Positions 56,333 through 64,000 of a stretch of 64,000 nucleotides of DNA are shown in pieces. The stretch's first letter is position 1; each line of letters opens with the position of its first letter. This DNA comes from Aspergillus flavus (taxonomy: Eukaryota > Ascomycota > Eurotiomycetes > Eurotiales > Aspergillaceae). Location: the NCBI RefSeq assembly GCF_009017415.1, contig NC_092405.1, positions 4,650,001 to 4,714,000 of the forward strand. The letters are read 5' to 3'. A model generated the notes under the pieces. That model ran no database searches and was not told the origin of the DNA. It saw only the letters and a list, made by a program, of their open reading frames with translations. The translations under genes were made by a program, and so were the position numbers.

Positions 56333-58219
56333 CTAAGCCTGGCCTCCCGTCTTCCCATCCACTTCGATCTGCTTGTGCACTGCAGCAGCCACTTCATTGG
56401 CTTTTTCTTTGCCCTCGAACACTAGGAATTTCGGTTAGCCCAAGCACAGGCTACTGACGGGAACAACTTACTAAACGACAGCTCCTCCAATGTCCTTCCA
56501 GACGTTTCCGGGAAAAGGAAGTAGATAAATACCAACTCGAAGGCCAGCCAACAGCAGTAAACCAGGAGCCATCGCCAGCTGATTCTGTCCAACCCGACGG
56601 GATTGACATATGTAGCGAAGAATGCCGACCCGCGGCCATAAAACTGGAACCAGGAGAGGCCACGAGAGCGACCGAAGTAAGGGAAGATTTCAATCAGGTA
56701 AGCTGCATCGTCAGCGAATAGTCCAGCAGAATATCTGTTGGGGACCTACTGTAAGTCAAAGCATTGTAGCCTAGGTTGTATGCCGGGGAATAGGCAAAGA
56801 TGAAGAAGATAGTCAGGATTGCGGCCGCCCTGACCTCTGTTGTCATGAACCGCTCCATGGAAATAGTCCAGCCAATGTACACGCAAAGCAACGATGTCGC
56901 ACAGGTTAAATACATCGTTCGCCGCTTGAACAGAGGCGCCGTAAGAGCTAAGGCGGTTCCAGAGACCAACCCCCAGCAAGCAATACCGATGTTGATCTTG
57001 GACTTGGTCACACTGTCGGTGATGCCGACCATATCCAGCAAGTCGCTGAGATAGTACCTACGCATCGTCAGCGCCGATCGCTATATCACAGGGAACGAGA
57101 CATACGAAATCAAGGTATTTCCGGACCATTGGGTAAACAATCCCAAAAACGCGGAGATGAGCAGCCGACGCCGCATCCCCGCGGTGCGGAACATGTCCCA
57201 CCAGCTTTGTTTCGCCTCTTCGAGCTCGAGCTTGATGGTCCGTTCAATCTGGGCAATCTCCGCGCGCACGATAACGGAGTTACGGTCTCCCTCGGCATGG
57301 TATTTGGCCAGAATGCCGAAGGCTTCTTCGTGTCGGTCTTTGCTGATCAAATATCGAGGGCTCTCTGGCAGAAAGCTATATACGTTAGGGTGATGTTACC
57401 AGTATGAGATTCGGTGTGGCCTTGCACATACAAAACAAAGACCACCTGGACCATAGCAGGAGCCAGCTGCAACAGTGAAGGGATTCTCCACGCCCAGTTG
57501 CTTGCGATAGTCACCGTGCCCAGGCCGACGGCAGCAGCCACGATTTGACCAATGAAATAGGACGAGTTAAACAAGGACGTGAGGATTGGTCGTTCCTTGG
57601 GATAACCGAGCTCACCGATGAGGCAAGAACCAGCCACGATGCAATATGGAATCCCAAATCCAAGTAACATGCGAGCTACTATATACATTCCGACTATTCC
57701 AATTAGCACGCGGTGCCTTCGATGGTAAAAAGATAGTTACCTCCGTTTGAGAACCCTTGTAGTAGCGCACCCACCAAGCTGATGCAAGACCCGAACATAA
57801 CCGTCCATCTCCTTCCAAAACGTTGATTAACCCAGGGGACAAATGGCAGAGAAAGGATAGCTCCAAGGGAATATGCCGCTCCTAGAAAGCCTTTGAGATT
57901 CGGTTCGACCTCGTACTCGGGCATACCATCCACGGTATCACCCGTTAGTCTCCCGAAATCTATGTATCTTATCAGAAAATGATTCTTCTATGCAGGGAAG
58001 ACACTAACATTTATTCCAGGTATACACGATCTGCACTGTGTTGATGATCTGTGAGTCAAACCCCGAGGTGATCTCAATGCCCATGCATGCAGGGAAGAGG
58101 ATCAAGTACAATCGTCTCAGGTTGGGCTTCTTGTACCATGGGGTCCGGTCCTCAGCCAGCAAGTTGGCCAGGACAGGGTCTGACACGTCCTCTTCTCGTT
58201 GCTTTCCTACTGCAACCAT
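56333..58219 (-). CDS. MFS sugar porter (lactose/hexose-type)
   Basis: Sugar:proton symporter of 529 residues. Seven exons: 58219-58009, 57959-57741, 57693-57432, 57375-57106, 57057-56750, 56702-56472 and 56421-56333. Marks are SGFDSQIINTVQ in helix 1, VPWVNQRFGRRWTVMFGS (motif after helix 2), ARMLLGFGIPYCIVAG, GELGYPKERP, AWRIPSLLQ and FLPESPRYLISKDRHEEAF (PESPRxL), YLIEIFPYFGRSRG and FLFPETSGRTLEEL (PETKGRxLEE). The pattern of the first helix and of GNTLISYYLSDLL matches the Lac12-like disaccharide branch. It is followed, on the same strand and 537 nt upstream of its start, by an intracellular beta-glucosidase, so a beta-linked disaccharide or glycoside is the likely cargo. Confidence 0.93.
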
Positions 58220-58756
58220 GTTGACCGCTTACGGGGTACTTGACCTTTGATATTGAGAGTAATCGGGACGCAGATCATCTTTATATCCCTACTATACCAA
58301 TACAACACTGGCCAAGACAAGCCAAGAAAGACTCTTACCGCATACGAGACGGACATTACCACAGCTGGTGGCCTTACATACACTTATTTGCGGTTGGCCA
58401 GTGGGGGAGAAAGACCCTTGAATAAAGACCTCGCAACCGAGGCCGCTAAATGGCAAGCACACGGGAGCTTGAGAGGATTCCACCAATCGCTCCGGTTATC
58501 TCAACATTTAAGCCGGAGAAATCTCCCTAACCGACTGCCAAGAGGGGCCTAAGGGCCTGGGGTATTCTAGACTAGGAGTGATCAGTAGTCGCGGTGGCTA
58601 TCGTATACGAAGATATAATCACCTGCTTACCCCGGATTGTGTCAAAAGATAGGCTCGCTGGTGCCCCCACAGCATTAAGCTAAAGTCTGGGTAAATGAAT
58701 TCAAATTATCCGGAGTGAATTCTCTTTGAGGCTAAGTTAGAGGTATAGATCACTGG
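58220..58756. promoter_or_regulatory. Region between sugar porter and beta-glucosidase
   Basis: 537 bases holding the sugar porter promoter and the beta-glucosidase 3' end. No gene recognised. Confidence 0.5.
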
Positions 58757-61339
58757 TTATAAGCCAAGCCAATACCTCGTCCTGTCCACCCTGAATGTCC
58801 CCTTCGCCAAGATATTTTGACTTGATGTACCAATCAGAGCTTCGTAGATACCCTCTTCGCTTTTCCACATGCCTTCGATTTCATCCCAGAAGTTGGTGGC
58901 GTATTTATCCATGCGAATATGGGCCACTCTTTCTTCCCCGGGTTGCAAAAGAACCTTGGTAAATCCGTGCAACTCCTTGGTCGGGCGAGGTGTGGGAGAA
59001 TGAGGAGCGGAGATATACAGTTGGAGGACTTGCGCTCCGGCTACTTTGCCAGTGTTCTTGATCTTTACGGCAGCAGTTGGCGGCTCCTCGGGTCTAAAGA
59101 CTTCCTGGGAGAAGACCACATCCGGAGACACGGTAAATGTCGTATAGGAAAGACCATGCCTGCATCGTTAGTCATAATCCAACACCAAAGGACAAGCACA
59201 TACCCAAATGGAAATAGCACCTCCCGGCCGACCTTCTCGTAGTATCGATATCCAACATAGACATCCTCGCCATACAGCACCCTTCCCCCCACGCTAGCGT
59301 AATTCAAATAGGCCGGGTTATGCTTCACATCCACCGGCCACGATAATGGCAGTTTTCCGGATGGATTGACGTCCCCAAATATCACATCCGCGATACCATG
59401 ACCCGTCTCATTACCTCCATACCAGGCTTGAACAATCCCTCTCGCCCTATCAGCCCAGGGCATTGTCACCGGCGTCCCGGACTGGTTCACGATCACTGTT
59501 TTGTTTGCCGCAACATCCAGCACAGAGGTGATCAACGCATCAATCCCGGGAGGAAGATCCATATGCGACCGGTCAAACCCCTCAGATTCCCATTCATGAT
59601 TCAGTCCGGTACAGAGAATAGTATAGTCCGCCTCTGCAGCTGCTTTAACAGCACTGCGCACCATCTCTGCGGAATCGACGTGTAAGCATGCTCCGAGGTG
59701 CGCTGCACCGCCACCAAAGTGTACCACACCAATCGCTTTCATGGGACTGGTATTCGCAGATCCATATTCGATCCGAATCTTGTATGTTTGTTCCGCGTTG
59801 AGAGTCTTCGATCCCAGTTCTTGCACCGTTCCTTTGCCGAAGAATGCCGTTCCTCGAGTTTGATGCGTGGTGTTGTCGACGACGAGTTCGTCATCGACGT
59901 ACAATAAGCCGGTGCCAAAGACTGTGAGACCAAAGTCCCACACACCTGAAACATCGGGCGTAAAGTCACCGGTTAGTGTCGCATAGAATAGGCCTCTGTT
60001 GAGCTCCGGCGCATTGAAATCCATCAGTTGAAAGGCGGTCTTCGACATCCGCTGTGTGGCACGTAGAATACGCTCCGTCCCTACGGGCTCGTTGTAGAAA
60101 TGCATGACGGCATTGGTAAGCAGCCGGTCGATCACAGGTAGCATTTTGTGCGCATAAGCACCCACCTCATAGAGAATCTCGGTGTGGGGAAGAGCTTCGC
60201 TCACAGCATCGTATAACGAAACAGTATAGTACGGTTCTAGCGAAGCGCTGCCACCGCCGGAGATCGCTGGAGTACGCACATGTGAGCCTACCAGGGCAAT
60301 CTTCTTAATGGTCTTTGGCAAGGGCAATATATCGTTCTGATTTTTCAAAAGCACGATACTGTTGGCACACAAGTTTCGGTTCAGCGCCCGATCTTCTGGA
60401 TAGTCCCTTCCAGTTTCCACAGCGGATACGGGTGCTCTGCTTGCTTGCTGAACAAACTCAAGTACCTTTCGTGCGCGACTATCAATGGTGGACTCCTTGA
60501 TCAGCCTTGCCTGCAGGGCTGATTCCACATATCGGCCTCGATACCGCGACGGGCCTGGCATTTCCAAATCCAATCCAGCATTCATCGAGTCAATCGTGGT
60601 GTAAGTTCCCAGCCAGTCACTCATGATAAGCGGATTCCACTTCCATTCCTGACGGACCATATCCAACATCTCCTTACTCTCCACGACGTGCTTCCCGTTG
60701 ATCTTGTTGTAGGACGTCATCAGTGCCCCCGGACCTGCGTCACGGGCTACGATCTGAAAAGGTCGCAGGTAGATCTCTCTCAACGCACGCTGGGTGACAA
60801 GAACATCCACAGCCCTCCGCTCATGCTCCTGGTCATTACCCACAAAATGTTTTACCGCAGAGATGACCCCGGTGCTCTCACAGCCTGTGATCATCGAGGC
60901 AGCCATTGCTCCGGCGAGATGCGGGTCCTCCGCGAAAGATTCAAATCCCCGGCCGCCCAACGGTGATCGGGGCATATTGATTGTTGGACCAAGCCAACAG
61001 TGCGCGCCCTTTGCCAGACATTCTTTTCCAATCAGAACTCCCACTTCGCGCAGTAGATTTTGGTCCCAAGTCGACGCCAAGGCGGTGCCACAGGGCAAAC
61101 AGGCAGCCGGTACACCGGCGAAGAACTTCGTGCCTCTTATACCATTGGGACCATCGGTGGAACGAATTGAAGGCACGTTCAATTCGGGAATAGGGTGGGT
61201 ATGCCAGAAATCGATGCCTGGCTTAGTTTTAGTGCTGACTCTTGGCCTAATGATCAGGACGGGTGAGGTAACCTGCGAGAAGAGCGATCTTGTCCTCCTG
61301 CGAGATGTGGGAGAGCACGTAATCTATGTCCAACGCCAT
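58757..61339 (-). CDS. GH3 beta-glucosidase with PA14 domain, intracellular type
   Basis: Glycoside hydrolase of 827 residues removing terminal beta-glucose. Exons 61339-61273, 61217-59204 and 59159-58757; the last junction gives FGHGLSYTTF, the family's conserved start of the C-terminal part. No signal peptide: the protein begins MALDIDYVLSHISQEDK. The TIM barrel shows STDGPNGIRG, SPLGGRGFESFAEDP, AVKHFVGNDQE (the KHF motif) and the nucleophile Asp223 in LIMSDWLGTY. The second domain has NSIVLLKNQNDILPLP. A PA14 insert (about 420-560, with SGVWDFGLTVFGTGLLYVDD) follows, then GHGLSYT and the fibronectin III-like end. This order (A, B, PA14, FnIII) matches intracellular bgl types of Aspergillus. 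All catalytic parts are intact. Confidence 0.95.
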
Positions 61340-62444
61340 TTCCGCATCTAGGTGTGCATTTCTGGGACTGAATCCGACTCGTTCGTTACGAGTACATCCA
61401 ACGAACAAGCCGTATCAATAAATACGCAGGCGGCAGATCGACATCCTAGTGGATAACATGACGGCCCTCGCCCCGAGATTCCGTCGAGTGGGGACGGACT
61501 CCGCATGTCAGATTATCATTCATGGATAATTCGTGGGGGCTCAGTCTCAGAATGATTGACCCCGCATGTGGCATTAAAAAAGGTGCCCCATCGCGGTACG
61601 AGTAGACACCTTCATTGGGAGTTGGCTGCCAACTGCCAGTCACTGCGACGATGTTTATCCGGATCACGGGGTCCACCAAGGTTTCTTACCCTATACGGCT
61701 AGTGTCATTCCTATCTGGGTGATGCTCCCGGGGGCTCACCTTGGATCTATGAAGTTACCCTCCGCGAAAAGCCCTTAAACTGTATGTATTATCTAGATCC
61801 ACAACCAGAAAACTCGCGAAATTTCAAGTAGTGTAGATATTTATCCCTGAGATACTCTAAGGGAGTTCGAGCCTTGGTCCTGGGGGATTTTCGTAAGCTT
61901 GCTGACCGCTGCCATTTCTTTGCACACAAATATATATCTTCCTATTATTCAGAGACGGCATGTTTTCAGGAACATGCTAACCCGAGCCTCAACCGATATT
62001 AGGAGCCTCAAGAGCTCTCGGAGAATTGATGAAAACATTGAATCCAATCTTGATTCTTAAGGTGATTTCAAAGAATTGTTAACAATGACAAGCTATATAG
62101 GAAATTGTTCCGGCCATGAGCAAGAGCAGTATATCGCGGACTAGAGTTCCTCCGGTTCCGCCAGGTTTATTTATCGCCAGACACAACATCAGTCTTGCCG
62201 CAAAACCACGCGAGATACCATCATAGAGACTTGACCCTGACATCACGCATTTCAACTAAAGGTAATACCATAGGCGATGACAGGGCGCATTGATGTACGC
62301 GACCAGGAACAGCCTGGAGAACTAACCGCAGCACTTTGCTCAAAATCTGAAACCTGTTAAGTCTCACGTTCCACATCGTTCATACGATACGCACAATGCA
62401 ATACTCTGTCCCCCTCGCACACCATCGCAGCCGATCGCTCGACC
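61340..62444. promoter_or_regulatory. Upstream region of beta-glucosidase
   Basis: 1.1 kb with no supported gene; the beta-glucosidase promoter is at its left end. Confidence 0.45.
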
Positions 62445-62738
62445 CTAGAAGGCCTGTTTATGAATTACTAGAAGTGCCAGGTCTCCCGGATGGCCACCAG
62501 GATCGAGTGGACAATGGCCCCATCGCGCGTGCATCGTTGGCGGCGAAACTTGGTCCGGCCCGGGGTGGGGTGAGGGGCAGTTGAAGGTGATATCCACGAT
62601 TGTCGCTGACGCTGATAGCATTGGATAAGTTACCTGGGACGGTGCTGGCAATGACATCTTGGTGACCAGAGGGCTACTATCCGCTTGAGACATAGCAGCA
62701 CTGATCCCCATGATGACCGACGGCAAAGAAAAGCGCAT
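62445..62738 (-). CDS. Possible small secreted protein (first exon)
   Basis: An open frame starting at 62738 has a signal-peptide-like start (MRFSLPSVIMGISAAMSQA) and then SSPLVTKMSLPAPSQ directly followed by GTAACT, a possible donor. The continuing frame ends at 62445 with a Pro/Gly-rich segment that looks less coding. It may be a small secreted fungal protein with an intron I cannot place. No family recognised. Confidence 0.3.
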   Translation of the reverse strand: MRFSLPSVIMGISAAMSQADSSPLVTKMSLPAPSQVTYPMLSASATIVDITFNCPSPHPGPDQVSPPTMHARWGHCPLDPGGHPGDLALLVIHKQAF

Positions 62739-63163
62739 TACCTCAACCCAGGTTTTGCTTCAGAAATGTTGATGGAATTACGAACGATGAGTGGGAAGTG
62801 AAGTGGCTGACGTGAATGGCTTGTGCTACACTTTGAGGGAGCTTGCCGGAGAATCTGAATAAGGGCCTTTTCTTTGGTTGGGTCTGTGAAGTGGAGACTA
62901 AGCCCTCGATCGCATTGAACGATGGGTAGGCAGCGATGCTACTAAGCTCAATCTATATGACTACGTAGGAGGATGTTTGTCTATATACAACAGATTTGTC
63001 CCATGGTCCGGGTCACAGGCAGTTAGGGAGGGAGTCAAGCATCCTCGATTCCACTCATCGGATCCGAGTCTTGCCACGTCACGAAACCACCAGTAAAGTC
63101 GGTTGCATATGTCTGCAGGATAAACTGAGCTGATACTTCTCTACCCTTACAGAGATTTTGGAA
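62739..63163. other. Intergenic region
   Basis: About 425 bases with no gene recognised. Confidence 0.45.
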
Positions 63164-64000
63164 TCATACAAGAGTAACTAAAATTGAGTGCTGTTTCAGT
63201 TCGGGCAGTGGATCGGGAGGCATCTCTTCTTCAGGTTCCTCTGTCAGGACTCTTTCCGGGACAAACAGCCGTGGTGTCAGGTTGAAGACAGGTGATTTGT
63301 CCGCGGAAGGCGAGAGCCTCTCTAGAAATCGGAGCGATTTCTCCAAAAGGCGAACAAGGGTCATCGAAACACCTCCGGAGGTATCCTTTGTCAGGATCGG
63401 GGAGTCGATGATACCTATTCGCTCATAGGTCTCACTGTCCTTGTCGGTACGTCTAACTAACAAACCGAACCGATGGTCCATGAACGGAGAAAACCCGTGG
63501 TTACCATCTGGAAGGCGGGCGAGGAAGAGTACAAACAACTGCTGCTGGAGTAATACTGGCTCAGGTGCCATATCAAATCCCGCCTGAAGGTAGAAAGTCT
63601 CATTTCCCACCTCCACTTCCACCACTTTATCAACGATCGAATTCTTCAGAGGCGGTAAGAGTTCATCGGAGAATGGAGGCCTATCGTCTGCAGGATAGAG
63701 ACTTTTGACTGGCAAGAGTGGCGCGTGCAGCCGAAGATGCCCACTACTGACCGTGCCATATACATCAGGCCCGTCTTTCTCGACGTCGCAATCCTCGAAA
63801 GTTGCTAGTTGCTCGTAGTCTGCAATGCCACGCTTCCACCTACATCTCTCGATGAAATGGTATACAATAAATTGAACAGGCCCTTCGGCAGAGGCCCAAG
63901 ACCATGATGGGGCACGATACGATGTTGGCTTCTTGAGTGGCTCATCGCGGTTCATTGCACACCACAGCAAACCTTCGATCAGTCCCTTCCTCCAGATCCC
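63164..64000 (-). CDS. HET-domain (heterokaryon incompatibility) protein, C-terminal part, runs off right edge
   Basis: The reading frame is open from the window edge to the stop at 63164 and covers about 278 residues. It begins within GIWRKGLIEGLLWCAMN and then has KPTSYRAPSWSWASAEGP, the strongly conserved W-rich end region of fungal HET proteins (YRAPSWSWAS). The remainder, with LRLHAPLLPV, DHRFGLLVRR and YERIGIID, is the usual variable C-terminal part. The HET domain proper lies outside the window. Such proteins act in non-self recognition and programmed cell death between incompatible strains, though many paralogs have no tested role. An acidic tail (EEPEEEMPPDP) precedes the stop. Confidence 0.85.
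   Translation of the reverse strand, partial: GIWRKGLIEGLLWCAMNRDEPLKKPTSYRAPSWSWASAEGPVQFIVYHFIERCRWKRGIADYEQLATFEDCDVEKDGPDVYGTVSSGHLRLHAPLLPVKSLYPADDRPPFSDELLPPLKNSIVDKVVEVEVGNETFYLQAGFDMAPEPVLLQQQLFVLFLARLPDGNHGFSPFMDHRFGLLVRRTDKDSETYERIGIIDSPILTKDTSGGVSMTLVRLLEKSLRFLERLSPSADKSPVFNLTPRLFVPERVLTEEPEEEMPPDPLPELKQHSILVTLV

Noticed and set aside
1..64000. CRISPR arrays, bacterial operons and origins
   Set aside because: The window is clearly fungal nuclear DNA with introns; no regularly spaced repeats of that kind are seen.

Overview
The window is nuclear DNA of a filamentous ascomycete, most likely of the Aspergillus/Penicillium type. The evidence is short (about 45-110 nt) GT-AG introns in most genes, gene families typical of Eurotiomycetes (MFS permeases, P450s, a Zn2Cys6 regulator, sedolisin, tannase, a HET protein) and a single dispersed 5S rRNA gene. 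I rebuilt gene models by hand from open frames, splice signals and phase; every multi-exon model listed as a confident CDS keeps its frame across all junctions. The species cannot be told from sequence alone.

Layout. (1) 1-6.1 kb: 5' end of an oxidosqualene cyclase (leaving the left edge) divergent from a P450, then a P450nor (CYP55)-like P450: the edge of a probable triterpenoid cluster, with a perfect 16-bp direct repeat in the shared promoter. (2) 7.2-9.3 kb: Kelch-repeat single-pass membrane protein. (3) 10.5-18.4 kb: repeat-rich, eroded block with a zinc-type oxidoreductase pseudogene, two TA-flanked inverted-repeat elements, an intact NmrA-like gene, a berberine-bridge-type oxidase pseudogene, a thioredoxin gene whose start codon lies 8 bp downstream of an inserted element, and a 5S rRNA gene. 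(4) 18.6-28.2 kb: two divergent Dal5-type permeases, a secreted M20 peptidase and a compact acetolactate synthase paralog that carries Ala where yeast Ilv2 has the herbicide-contact Pro. (5) 29-42 kb: possible small gene, RTA1-like membrane protein, Zn2Cys6 regulator, tannase-family esterase, DHA1 transporter and laccase-like multicopper oxidase. (6) 42-50 kb: small proteins, a sedolisin and a secreted protein of unknown function. (7) 52-64 kb: DHA2 drug transporter, a divergent secretory Hsp70-like protein, a sugar porter next to an intracellular GH3 beta-glucosidase with PA14 insert, and the C-terminal part of a HET-domain protein leaving the right edge.

Working logic: most genes belong to accessory metabolism and transport. 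Likely functional units are the terpene end (cyclase plus P450s), the permease/peptidase/acetolactate synthase group (a possible inhibitor self-resistance locus, unproven), the regulator/RTA1/esterase/transporter/oxidase group (phenolic or secondary metabolite handling) and the sugar porter/beta-glucosidase pair (glycoside uptake then intracellular hydrolysis).
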